Shown: positions 1-8,077 of the stretch, piece by piece
Position numbering within the stretch: position 1 is the first letter of the stretch
Layout: each line of letters begins with the position of its first letter
Source of the DNA: Gaopeijia sp032250675
GTDB lineage: Bacteria; Gemmatimonadota; Gemmatimonadetes; Longimicrobiales; Gaopeijiaceae
NCBI GenBank assembly: GCA_032250675.1
Contig: JAVVEY010000016.1
Location: forward strand, 1-37,752
Direction of reading: 5' to 3'
Length of the DNA stretch: 37,752 nt
The notes under the pieces: model-generated
Database searches by the model: none
What the model was told of the DNA's origin: nothing
Seen by the model: the letters and a program-made list of their open reading frames with translations, nothing else
Made by a program: the position numbers and the translations under genes

Positions 1-1
1 C

Positions 2-76
2 GACGGAATGCTGGCGGACTACAAGGCGGCGCTGGCGGCGGCCGGCTTCGACCCCTTCGGAGGAGACGATCGATGA
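2..76 (+). CDS. 3' end of an unidentified protein (partial)
   Basis: Only the last 24 codons are present, running in frame from the window edge to a TGA at 74-76. The visible C-terminus reads through an Ala-rich helix into a Gly/Asp-rich end (AAAGFDPFGGDDR). That is too little to assign a family. Its stop codon overlaps an ATG at 73 in an ATGA arrangement, and a strong GGAGGAG sequence lies inside its last codons, so a short downstream ORF may be translationally coupled to it. The product is unknown. Confidence 0.6.
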   Translation, partial: DGMLADYKAALAAAGFDPFGGDDR

Positions 77-180
77 TCCGCCGACACCGTATCTCCGGGA
101 TCGCGTGGCCGACGGCGATGACGCTCTCGCCGGCCGGCACGCTTGCCCTCGCGCTCCCCCCGATCACGCCACCGTGTTGA
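73..180 (+). CDS. possible 35-aa small protein coupled to the upstream gene
   Basis: The ATG overlaps the preceding TGA (ATGA), and GGAGGAG at 59-65 sits 7 nt upstream of it, a very good Shine-Dalgarno site. The predicted peptide has a basic N-terminus (MIRRHR), a moderately hydrophobic middle and ends in two cysteines. Its 3' end overlaps the convergent hydrolase gene by 17 nt. I recognise no family. It could be a real small membrane or secreted peptide. It could also be a chance ORF downstream of an SD-like purine run in the gene before it. Confidence 0.3.
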   Translation: MIRRHRISGIAWPTAMTLSPAGTLALALPPITPPC

Positions 181-1267
181 TCAGGCCTCGCAGCGCCTGG
201 AAGAAGGTCGCCTTCTCCCAGCTCCGCGCCAGGAGCGTGCCTTCGCTCCGATCCGCGGTATGACTGAAGAGCCCCGTGACGATCCGTCCCTTCCGCGCGT
301 CGGGAGAGAGTCCGGCATCGAGCCTCAGGCACTCGGTGAAGGGGATCAGCCGGTCTCCGCGACCGTGAATCAGTTGCGTCGGCACCCGCACCTCTCGCAG
401 GTGCGCCCCGGGCTCGAGGAGGGGCTCCACCCGACGGCAGGCCGCGGCGAAGCGGGTCGCCATCGCCGCGCACGCCTCGCGCTCGGGACGCTCCGCCCCG
501 GTGGGGGTTGCGAAGAGGTCGAAGAGAGGACGACGGCGTTCAGGGAGTGACGCCCGCAGCTCGGAGATCATCGGGTCGTGATGGGCGTCCCACGCGGGCA
601 CCCGATCGCCGCTGGCCGCGCTCGCCAGTCGGTGGAGTGCGTGGGCGACATCGCCCGCGTCCTCACACCCCTCGACGCACGTGAGGTAGTTGGCGCCGAG
701 GACCCAGCGACCGTACGGGTCGGGATCGAACTCGTGCTCGACGCCGCCCCATTCGTGACGCCCCGTGAACATGCAGGCGAGCGTCCGGTCGAGGCTGTAG
801 TAGCCGCCGAAGAGGACGATTCCGGCGATATGAGGTTCCAACTCCTCGCGTGCCGCGGCGATCGCCACCTGCGGCGCCCCGAAGGAGAACCCGATCACCC
901 CGATCTCCCCGGGCTCGACCTCCCTGCGACGGTGCAGGACGTCGAGCCCACCACGGATCGTCGGAGCCGCCGGCCCCGGAGCGACCTTCAGGCGGCGCCA
1001 CTCCGGAATCTCGGGGATCAGCACCGCCGCGCCGCTCATCGAGAGCGCGCCGGCGAATCGGAGCAACTGCGGGTGCCAGCGTCCCATGCGGGAGACACCG
1101 CTCAATGCGATCCATCCCGGCAGAGGTCCACTGCGATCCGGGGGGAGGAGCAGCGTGGCCGGGATCGTGACGCCGTCTCGCTCGATCGTCGTCTCCTCGA
1201 CCTCCACGGACGCACCCGAGACCCAGCTCCGAGCGAACCGCAGCGCGCGCAGCGTCCCCTTCAGCAT
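164..1267 (-). CDS. alpha/beta-hydrolase fold protein
   Basis: This 367-aa protein is probably a serine hydrolase of the dienelactone-hydrolase/acyl-esterase kind. A nucleophile elbow GFSFG gives Ser128. Asp305 lies in HGRGDRLIPF and His336 in LFSHTADRS, completing a Ser-Asp-His triad in the right order and spacing. GWIALSGVSRMG (about 51-62) fits the oxyanion-hole strand-turn, and a lid-like insertion lies between about 170 and 280. No clear signal peptide is visible, so it is probably cytoplasmic. Substrate cannot be told from the sequence. It stands alone, divergent from the S9 peptidase with 335 nt between the two starts, and its 3' end overlaps the small plus-strand ORF. Confidence 0.85.
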   Translation of the reverse strand: MLKGTLRALRFARSWVSGASVEVEETTIERDGVTIPATLLLPPDRSGPLPGWIALSGVSRMGRWHPQLLRFAGALSMSGAAVLIPEIPEWRRLKVAPGPAAPTIRGGLDVLHRRREVEPGEIGVIGFSFGAPQVAIAAAREELEPHIAGIVLFGGYYSLDRTLACMFTGRHEWGGVEHEFDPDPYGRWVLGANYLTCVEGCEDAGDVAHALHRLASAASGDRVPAWDAHHDPMISELRASLPERRRPLFDLFATPTGAERPEREACAAMATRFAAACRRVEPLLEPGAHLREVRVPTQLIHGRGDRLIPFTECLRLDAGLSPDARKGRIVTGLFSHTADRSEGTLLARSWEKATFFQALRGLINTVA

Positions 1268-1602
1268 GGCGGGAAGGCGTGCGGTTCACGCATGGCGGCA
1301 CCGCGCGCGGTATCCGGCAGGCGGTGCAGCGGAGGGATGATGGATGAAGCAGCCACCGGGAGAGGGAGTTGCGACGAGGGTATTGTACTACCCAACACGC
1401 CTCCTCATGATTCGGTTTCTCCTGCATTCACGCACCGCTGCATCGTGACCCTGGTCGGTCTATCCAACACTCTCGTCGCGTCGGGGGTCGCAGGAGGGCG
1501 GGCGCTTCGGCTTGCCCCGAGGCGCGCTTCATCGCCTTATGCACGGTTCGCGGGCACGGACAGAGGTGCCCGACGTGTACCTCTCAACCTGGATCCAGAC
1601 GT
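1268..1602. promoter_or_regulatory. divergent intergenic region with an operator-like inverted repeat and a leader hairpin
   Basis: No convincing gene lies in this 335-nt gap between divergent starts, so it should hold both promoters. GGGTA TTGTAC TACCC at 1378-1393 is an inverted repeat with perfect 5-nt arms. It overlaps a TACAAT that could be a -10 element for the minus-strand hydrolase. Nearer the S9 gene, CGGGCAC (1551-1557) pairs with GTGCCCG (1566-1572). A second stem, AGAGGT (1562-1567) with ACCTCT (1579-1584), would compete with it. No good sigma-70 -35/-10 pair was found for the plus-strand gene. These are weak, visual assignments. Confidence 0.25.
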
Positions 1603-4191
1603 ATGCGCAGGCTTCTCTCCCTCGCCCTCGTGGCGCTCGTGGTCACGTCGGCCTCCGAGGTGTATGCCCAGTCCCGCACCACCGAGTCCTCGCGCTCGGA
1701 TGAGCCGGGCTTCGTGGGCGGGCCCGGGTCGGCCAACTGGCAGCTCGCCGCGCGGTGGGCACCCTACCAGTGGGGCGACATGCTCTACGACCTCACCGTC
1801 TCCCCCCGATACATCCGCGACTCCAACAAGTTCTGGTACGAGTGGGAGACCTCGGATGGCACCTTCTGGTACATCGTTGATCCCGCCCAGCGCACGAAGC
1901 GCGAGGTGTGGGACCGCGACGCTCTCGCGGCCGAGCTCACCCGCATCACACGCGACCCGTGGGACGCCCAGCACCTCCCGATCGAGGATCTCGAGTTCAT
2001 CGACGACAACACGATCCGCTTCGAGGTCGAGGGTTCGCAGGAAGCGGAGGTCGAGGTCGAGGAGAGCGACACGATCGGCGACACCCAGGAGGAAGGGGGG
2101 AGACGCGGGAAGCGTGAGACCGAGAAGGAGCGCTTCCACTTCGAGTGGGATATCGCCACGCAGACGCTCCGCGAGCTCGAGGGCCCCGAGGAGCCGGAGA
2201 ACCACCCCGACTGGGCCAATATCTCGCCCGACGGCGCCACGATCGTCTTCGCCCAGAACCACAACCTCTACATGATCGACTCCGCGCAGTATCGGACGAT
2301 CCTCGACGCGCGGCAGGGCAAGGAGGGAGAGAAGGCCGACACGGCGGCGATGGAGGTCGCCCTCGATTCGATTCAGCTCACGACGGATGGTGAAGCCTAC
2401 TACTCCTACGCCTCGGGCTTCGGGACGCGCGGCACCAACGACGTCGACAAGGAGGAGGAGTGGGCGAAGAAGAGCCGGCCCTCTCTCTCCTGGTCCGCAG
2501 ATTCCCGGCGCTTCGCCCTCACACGCAGCGACCAGCGCGAGGTGGACTTCCTCTTCGTGATCCACAACACGGGCCACGATCGTCCCGAGCTGGAGAGTTA
2601 CAAGTACGACATGCCGGGAGAGGAGAATGTCACCCAGGATGAACTCCTCCTCTACGACCTCGACGCGAGGGAGGTGACCGAGGTGGAGATCCCCGACCCG
2701 TGGAAGGACCGGGGTCTCTCGATCCTCACGCACTCGGAGTACCGCTACCCGCAGGACAAGGGCCCCTTCAGGAGTCAGTGGTTCGGTCTCGACCCGAACA
2801 CCCTCTGGTTCGTGCGAACGTCGCGCGACCTGCACCGCATCGATGTCATGAAGGTCGATGCGACGACGGGGGCGGTCAGCCCGGTTGTCGAGGAACGGAT
2901 GAACACCTACCAGGAGTGGACGCAGCCCGAGCGGCTCGAGAATGGTGACTTCATCTGGTGGTCCGAGCGAGACGGGTGGGCGCACCTTTACCTCTACGAC
3001 GAGAATGGTGCGATCAAGAGACGGCTCACCGAGGGCCCCTGGCATGTGGCCGACGTCGTCCGGGTGGATGAGGATCGCGGTCAGATCTTCTTCACCGCCA
3101 ACGGCCGTGAGGAGGGGATCGATCCCTACTACGCGCACCTCTACCGTGTGAACCTCGACGGCTCAGGCCTCGTGCGGGTGTCGGAGGGGAACTACGACAG
3201 CCGCGTGAGCATCCCCGAGACGGGAAACTACGTCGTGCACTCCTACTCGCGGGTGGACACGATCCCGCGTTCGGTGCTGCGGGACCGGAGTGGCCAGGTG
3301 ATCATGGAGCTGGAAGAGGCCGACCTGAGCCGCCTGGCCGAGGCGGGATACCACTTCCCCGAGCCCTTCAGCTTCGAAGCCGCCGACGGGATCACCGACA
3401 TCTACGGGGTGATGTACAAGCCCTTCGACTTCGACTCGACGAAGGTCTATCCGATCATCGAGTACGTCTATCCGGGTCCGCAGACGGAGGCGGTGTCGAA
3501 GTTCTGGAGCACCAACTCGACCGAACAGGCGATCGCCAATCTCGGCTTTGTCGTGGTCACCCTCGGCAACCGCGGCGGTCACCCGGACCGCTCCAAGTGG
3601 TACCACAACTACAGCTACGGAAACCTCCGGGACTACGGACTCGCCGACAAGGTGGCGGGGATCGAGCAGCTCGCCGACCGACACCCCTTCATCGACCGCG
3701 AGCGCGTGGGGATCTACGGACACTCGGGTGGCGGCTTCATGTCGACCGCCGCGCTCCTCAACTACCCCGAGATCTTCGACGTCGCGGTCTCGAGTTCCGG
3801 CAATCACGACAACCAGATCTACAACCGCTGGTGGTCCGAGACGCACCATGGGGTCAAGGAGGTTGTGGACGATTCGGCGAATGTGAGCTTCGAGTACGAG
3901 ATCGACTCGAATATCGAGCTCGCGTCGAACCTGAAGGGGAAGCTCCTCCTGACGACCGGGGACGTTGACAACAACGTCCACCACGCCAACACGGTGCGGA
4001 TGGCGCAGGCGCTCGTCCAGGCCAACAAGCGCTTCGACTACTTCGTCTTCCCGGGTCAGCGCCACGGCTACGGGACTATGTCGAACTACTGGTTCTGGCT
4101 CCGCGCCGAGTACTTCGCGCGCCACCTCCTGGGGGACGACCGTACCGCTGCGGACATCGATGAGCTGAACGCGGAGCGGGAGCGACGCTGA
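1603..4191 (+). CDS. secreted S9 family dipeptidyl-peptidase (DPP-IV-like)
   Basis: This 862-aa serine exopeptidase probably releases N-terminal dipeptides in the periplasm. Residues 1-22 form a signal peptide ending in VYAQ. Residues of about 60-600 resemble the DPP-IV beta-propeller, and the C-terminal third is the prolyl-oligopeptidase catalytic domain. The triad is Ser708 in GHSGGGF, Asp789 in GDVDNNVH and His821 in GQRHGYG. A Glu run in DKEEEW (about 284-286) falls where DPP-IV enzymes carry the paired glutamates that bind the free N-terminus, although the usual preceding Tyr is Lys. Length fits the S9B group (about 700-900 aa). No good Shine-Dalgarno precedes the ATG. The gene is single, with a large hairpin just after its stop. 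Substrate preference for Pro/Ala at P1 is inferred from the family only. Confidence 0.93.
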   Translation: MRRLLSLALVALVVTSASEVYAQSRTTESSRSDEPGFVGGPGSANWQLAARWAPYQWGDMLYDLTVSPRYIRDSNKFWYEWETSDGTFWYIVDPAQRTKREVWDRDALAAELTRITRDPWDAQHLPIEDLEFIDDNTIRFEVEGSQEAEVEVEESDTIGDTQEEGGRRGKRETEKERFHFEWDIATQTLRELEGPEEPENHPDWANISPDGATIVFAQNHNLYMIDSAQYRTILDARQGKEGEKADTAAMEVALDSIQLTTDGEAYYSYASGFGTRGTNDVDKEEEWAKKSRPSLSWSADSRRFALTRSDQREVDFLFVIHNTGHDRPELESYKYDMPGEENVTQDELLLYDLDAREVTEVEIPDPWKDRGLSILTHSEYRYPQDKGPFRSQWFGLDPNTLWFVRTSRDLHRIDVMKVDATTGAVSPVVEERMNTYQEWTQPERLENGDFIWWSERDGWAHLYLYDENGAIKRRLTEGPWHVADVVRVDEDRGQIFFTANGREEGIDPYYAHLYRVNLDGSGLVRVSEGNYDSRVSIPETGNYVVHSYSRVDTIPRSVLRDRSGQVIMELEEADLSRLAEAGYHFPEPFSFEAADGITDIYGVMYKPFDFDSTKVYPIIEYVYPGPQTEAVSKFWSTNSTEQAIANLGFVVVTLGNRGGHPDRSKWYHNYSYGNLRDYGLADKVAGIEQLADRHPFIDRERVGIYGHSGGGFMSTAALLNYPEIFDVAVSSSGNHDNQIYNRWWSETHHGVKEVVDDSANVSFEYEIDSNIELASNLKGKLLLTTGDVDNNVHHANTVRMAQALVQANKRFDYFVFPGQRHGYGTMSNYWFWLRAEYFARHLLGDDRTAADIDELNAERERR

Positions 4192-4197
4192 CGCACG

Positions 4198-4268
4198 GGA
4201 AGCGGTAGCGCCGGCGGTGCGAAGCGAGCGCGTGGCCCGCGCTCGCGCCCGTCGGTGCTACCGCTTCC
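4198..4268. terminator. 71-nt near-perfect hairpin between convergent genes
   Basis: GGAAGCGGTAGC (4198-4209) pairs perfectly with GCTACCGCTTCC (4257-4268). An inner GCGAGCGCG (4224-4232) pairs with CGCGCTCGC (4238-4246), and the segment between them pairs with a few mismatches and wobbles. It lies 7 nt after the S9 peptidase stop, and its right arm includes the last codons and stop of the minus-strand plug protein. Neither side has a U-tract, so it is a hairpin-only or bidirectional terminator, or an mRNA 3'-end stabiliser. Confidence 0.55.
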
Positions 4269-5043
4269 GCGTCGTCCAGATGGCGATCACCCCGCAGTTG
4301 TTGAGGTTCGTCACCCACTGGGGCGGCGCGGCAGAGGTCGTGTTGTAGGCCTCGACGGCCGCGATCAGCATGGGACGAGGCACGAGAGCGTCGAAGGTCT
4401 CGACCGAGCCGAAGCCACGTTCGGCCGGCTGATCCCGTCGCATCGGGATGTTGTCGACCACGACCATCGGGTAGCACCGCCCCTGCCCGCCCCGCTGTCC
4501 CCGGGAGAAGTACGGCTCCCTGCCCTGTTCCACGCGCATCCCGGGGAAGTCGCGGAAGATATGGGCCGACCTGGAGATCGTGGATCGGATCTTGTCGTCC
4601 ACGACGAGGTACTCGCCGTGCATGGTGCGTCGCCGATCATAGAATCCGTTCCGCTCCAGCCAGATCGAGCGCTGCTCGACGCCGACTTCGATCCCCTGGA
4701 TATCGACGGGAGCGGGGCTCACGGTGACATGAACCAGAATCGGCTCGCCCTCATACTCGATCGGGCGCGTCGTGCCGTCATACCCGAGCGCACCGATACG
4801 GAGGAAGTAGCTCCCCGGCCCTCCCGTCCATCCGAGGAAGAATTCCCCCTGGAGGGTCGCGGTCACCGTGTTCAGGGTGTCGCCATCGATGTCGAGGAGG
4901 GTGACCGAGGCCGAGGGAATCACCGTACCGAGGGAGGCATCGACGATGCGACCCTGGATCTGCGCCCGGAGCGGCGTGGCCGGTGCCAACGCAACCGCGA
5001 GCGCAAGTGTTGAAAGCGTTCGGAAAGATGCGTAATTGATCAT
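4258..5043 (-). CDS. carboxypeptidase-regulatory-like/plug-domain protein without a beta-barrel
   Basis: The 261-aa protein starts at the ATG at 5043; a longer reading from 5079 would add 12 charged residues before the signal peptide, which is less likely. Residues 1-28 are a signal peptide ending in LRAQ. GRIVDASLGTVIPSASVTL begins a carboxypeptidase-regulatory-like beta-sandwich (about 30-110) of the kind found at the N-terminus of SusC-type receptors. The rest resembles a TonB receptor plug region (GRCYPMVVVDNIPM, then IAAVEAYNTTSAAPPQW), and the protein stops where a barrel would begin. It is therefore a plug-only, presumably periplasmic protein, not a transporter. Its role is unknown. 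It diverges from the phenylalanine hydroxylase gene with 47 nt between starts. Confidence 0.75.
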   Translation of the reverse strand: MINYASFRTLSTLALAVALAPATPLRAQIQGRIVDASLGTVIPSASVTLLDIDGDTLNTVTATLQGEFFLGWTGGPGSYFLRIGALGYDGTTRPIEYEGEPILVHVTVSPAPVDIQGIEVGVEQRSIWLERNGFYDRRRTMHGEYLVVDDKIRSTISRSAHIFRDFPGMRVEQGREPYFSRGQRGGQGRCYPMVVVDNIPMRRDQPAERGFGSVETFDALVPRPMLIAAVEAYNTTSAAPPQWVTNLNNCGVIAIWTTRKR

Positions 5044-5090
5044 GTCTACATCATGGGAATCCTCTCCCCGAGAACGCAAGGATTATTTTT

Positions 5091-5837
5091 ATGAAGACCG
5101 CGCTCCTCGATCAGGTGGCCTCTTCGTACTTCACCACGCAGGCGTGGGACGCCTACACGGATGAAGCGCACGAGGTGTGGTCGATCCTCTACCGGCGCCG
5201 GATCGACACCCTGAGGGAGACCGGGGCCCGTCTCTTCCTCGACGGCGCCGAGGCGATCGGCCTCGACGAGTCGCGCGTCCCGGAGCTGGCACGGGTCAAT
5301 GCCGCGCTCGAAGCCCGGACGGGGTGGAACGCGGTACCGGTCACCGGATTCCTCCCCGCGCGGGAGTTCTTCACCTGCCTGGCCCATCGACGCTTCCCGA
5401 CCACGGTGTCGGTGCGTCCGATCGAGAAGCTCGACTACCTCCAGGAGCCGGACATCTTCCACGATGTCTTCGGACATGTGCCGCTGCACGCCGATCCGGT
5501 CTTTGCCGACTTCCTGCAGAAGTTCGGCGCGGTCGCCGCGCGCGCACGCTCCGATGAGGAGACGGCGTGGATGGCTCGCCTCTTCTGGTTCACCGTCGAG
5601 TTCGGGCTGATCCGCGAGGGAGGGGTCACGAAGGTATACGGGAGCGGCCTGATTTCGTCGGCGGCCGACGCCGCGAATGCGCTCGGTCCCGAGTGCGATC
5701 GTCGTGCGTTCGAGATCGACGCCGTGATCGCGCAACCCTTCGAGATCGACCGACTCCAGGACGTGCTCTTCGTGGTCGACGACTTCGATCAGCTCTTCGA
5801 CGCGGTGCGTACGATGGAGACACGGATCGGCGGGTGA
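5091..5837 (+). CDS. phhA: phenylalanine 4-monooxygenase
   Basis: This cytoplasmic non-haem iron enzyme hydroxylates phenylalanine to tyrosine using tetrahydropterin and O2, the first step of phenylalanine catabolism. The 248-aa length is that of the bacterial catalytic-domain-only form, with no N-terminal ACT domain. The iron ligands are visible: His124 and His129 in IFHDVFGHVPL and Glu170 in WFTVEFGL. VRPIEKLDYLQEPDIFHD is the classic run before them. AAGGA about 8 nt before the ATG, in an AT-rich leader, supports the start. No pterin-recycling dehydratase (phhB) or tyrosine-catabolism gene lies nearby. It is convergent with the S46 peptidase gene, 31 nt away. Confidence 0.96.
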   Translation: MKTALLDQVASSYFTTQAWDAYTDEAHEVWSILYRRRIDTLRETGARLFLDGAEAIGLDESRVPELARVNAALEARTGWNAVPVTGFLPAREFFTCLAHRRFPTTVSVRPIEKLDYLQEPDIFHDVFGHVPLHADPVFADFLQKFGAVAARARSDEETAWMARLFWFTVEFGLIREGGVTKVYGSGLISSAADAANALGPECDRRAFEIDAVIAQPFEIDRLQDVLFVVDDFDQLFDAVRTMETRIGG

Positions 5838-5868
5838 TCGTCCACCCTGGCGTCCCGCGGACGACAGC

Positions 5869-8049
5869 TCAGGAGTAACTCGGCTGTCGCACCGCTTCGG
5901 CGCCCTCCCGCATCTCGCGCACCAGGTGTCCGGCATCATACACCTCTTCCAGCGCGTGCACGACGGCACGGAGATCGACGATGACCGCGCGGTGCTGCAT
6001 GGGGAGGAAGAGGTAGTCTCCCGGAAGGCTCTCCGCCGGGCTGTCAAAGGCCACGCCGACGACCTCGAGATCGGCGTTGATCACGGCCGAACCGGAGTTC
6101 CCTCCGGTGATATCGGTCGAAGCCACGAAGTTGAGGGGGACGGTGGGGTCGATGCGGTGCTCGCGTTCCCACCACCGCGCGGGGAGCGCCCACGGGGAGT
6201 CGTCCGCCCCCCCAGCTCCCCCACCGAGTTCACGCGCGCGCTCGAAGAGGCCCGCGAGGCGCGTGGTGACCGGAGGAATCGAGCCGTCGGCCCTGGTGAA
6301 GCTCGAGACGATTCCGTCGGCGATCCGCAGCGACCCGGTGGCGTCCGGCGTCAACGAGTGATCGAGCTTCTCGAGCATCACCTCGGCGATCTCGCGGCGC
6401 GCAGCGGCTTCCTGGTCCGCGATCCCGAACCATGCATTCTGGAAGTCACGGAAGGTCGGGAGGTAGAGGTTCACGGCGCGCAATCCCGAATCGTTCGGAT
6501 CGACACGCCCGGACTGGATCGCCTCGGCGGTCGCCGCGCTGTCGGCGAAGATCGACTCGGCACGGATACGCGTCGCCGCACCTTCGGTGGACCGCCCCCG
6601 CAGGAGAGAGACGATCCATCGCTCCTCTCTCCCGAATGCCTCGACGAAGTCGTCGAGACGAGCCTGGAGGAGGAGTTCATCGAGCACGGGGGGCACCGAC
6701 TTGATCGAATCGAGGGTCGCGATGAGGTCGGCGGTGTAGGCGACCGGCGCGCCCTGACCCCGCAGATTGAGGATCTGGAAGCCGATGAAGGCGCGGTGCA
6801 GGGTCGGCGAGGCGAACCCCTCGGCGGTGAGGCCGAGGAGCGCGCGGTGCGCGCGCTCGAGTGAGCGCTTGCGCCCCTGGAGGTTGGCGATCCGGGCGAT
6901 CGCCCGATCGAGGCGCACGGTGGCGGCGGAATCTCGCTCCACCGCCTGATAAAGCGCCCGTTCCCGGGCCTCGAGCATCCCCCGGATCGAATCATCCTTC
7001 AGGCCGTCGAGCTGCCCCCGGATCGACTTGGCCGAATTGAGGGCCGAGAAGAGATGATTGCTCACCCCCGCCTCCCGCGCCTCCTCCGGGAAGGCCTCGA
7101 TGTACTCGGTGAGGATGTCGGCCCTGTCGGTGACGAAATCGAGTGTAGCCGGATCGATCACGTCGCGGCGCGTGTCGAGCTCGGCCAGCGTTGCGTACCT
7201 CGACGTCGTACCGGGATTTCCGACGACGAAGACGGGGTCCCCCTCCTCCACTCCCTCCACCGAAACCGGAAACCAGGTGTCGGTGGTCGTTCGCGGGGCA
7301 TCGTCGTCCCAGACACGGAGGAAGGCCACATCGAGGTTCCACCTCGGGTATTCGAAGTTGTCGGCGTCCCCACCGAAGAAGCCGATCTCCTCTTCGGGGA
7401 CCATCACGAGACGCACGTCATCGAACCGTCGCCAGACGAGGACCGAGGTACGGGCCCCATCCCAGAGCTCGACGAACTCGATCGCGATCGAGTCGGTCTT
7501 CGCCTCGTCGTGCTCGTCGCGCTCGCGGTCTTCTCCCGCGGCGAAGCGCTCGCGCAACTCCTCCTCGATCTCCTCACGTTCCTCGTCGAGACGTTCCTGG
7601 CGTTCGGCTCCCTTCGAGTCGTCGAGTCGGTCGAGGATTCGTGGCGTGACATCCTCGGCCCAGACGAGTTGTTCCGCCACGAATCCCTCGATCGGGCGCT
7701 CCGCCTCGCGACTCCCCGCCACGAAGCCGTCGCGCAGGAGGTCTTCGCCCGGGCGCGTGACCTCGACGACGCGCTCCCGCACGCAATGATGGTTGGTCAT
7801 CACGAGCCCCTCGGGCGAGACGAACGACGCCGAACACCCCGGGATCCGGAGCGCGCCGAGGCGGGCACGCGCGAACCAGCTCGAATCGGCCTCGATCGCG
7901 TACGCTCCGGCGAACCACGCCGCGGGCGGCGCCTCGAAGGTCCACATCCTCCCCCGATCGAAGGGATGCGCCTGTCCGGCGAGACCCGCCGGGATCAGAC
8001 CCGAGAGGAGAGTGACGGCGAGCGTCGCGTGGCGAAGCGTGCGTAGCAT
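5869..8049 (-). CDS. S46 family serine dipeptidyl-peptidase (DPP7/DPP11-like)
   Basis: This 726-aa secreted exopeptidase removes N-terminal dipeptides, probably in the periplasm. The ATG at 8049 begins a signal peptide ending in AGLAGQ; a longer open frame upstream overlaps the rhomboid gene and is rejected. GCSASFVSPEGLVMTNHHC carries the catalytic His (87/88), WNLDVAFLRVWDD the Asp, and TGGNSGSAV the Ser at 652. A helical middle (about 260-470) matches the family's regulatory domain, and the length is typical (about 700-730). After the Ser, VGVAFDS carries Ser where DPP7 is recalled to have Gly and DPP11 Arg in the S1 pocket, so specificity is unclear. The start is 28 nt after the rhomboid stop, making it the last gene of the long minus-strand cluster. 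Confidence 0.95.
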   Translation of the reverse strand: MLRTLRHATLAVTLLSGLIPAGLAGQAHPFDRGRMWTFEAPPAAWFAGAYAIEADSSWFARARLGALRIPGCSASFVSPEGLVMTNHHCVRERVVEVTRPGEDLLRDGFVAGSREAERPIEGFVAEQLVWAEDVTPRILDRLDDSKGAERQERLDEEREEIEEELRERFAAGEDRERDEHDEAKTDSIAIEFVELWDGARTSVLVWRRFDDVRLVMVPEEEIGFFGGDADNFEYPRWNLDVAFLRVWDDDAPRTTTDTWFPVSVEGVEEGDPVFVVGNPGTTSRYATLAELDTRRDVIDPATLDFVTDRADILTEYIEAFPEEAREAGVSNHLFSALNSAKSIRGQLDGLKDDSIRGMLEARERALYQAVERDSAATVRLDRAIARIANLQGRKRSLERAHRALLGLTAEGFASPTLHRAFIGFQILNLRGQGAPVAYTADLIATLDSIKSVPPVLDELLLQARLDDFVEAFGREERWIVSLLRGRSTEGAATRIRAESIFADSAATAEAIQSGRVDPNDSGLRAVNLYLPTFRDFQNAWFGIADQEAAARREIAEVMLEKLDHSLTPDATGSLRIADGIVSSFTRADGSIPPVTTRLAGLFERARELGGGAGGADDSPWALPARWWEREHRIDPTVPLNFVASTDITGGNSGSAVINADLEVVGVAFDSPAESLPGDYLFLPMQHRAVIVDLRAVVHALEEVYDAGHLVREMREGAEAVRQPSYS

Positions 8050-8077
8050 CGTGTCGATCAGCGGATCATCGTCAGGC

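Noticed and set aside
578..2275. Long plus-strand open frame of 565 codons
   Set aside because: It lies antisense to the hydrolase and out of frame with the S9 gene; the composition is Arg/Pro/Ser-rich with no family motifs, as expected for shadow frames in GC-rich DNA.
5851..5863. CGTCC/GGACG stem between phhA and the S46 gene as a terminator
   Set aside because: Only five base pairs with a 3-nt loop and no T-run on either strand.
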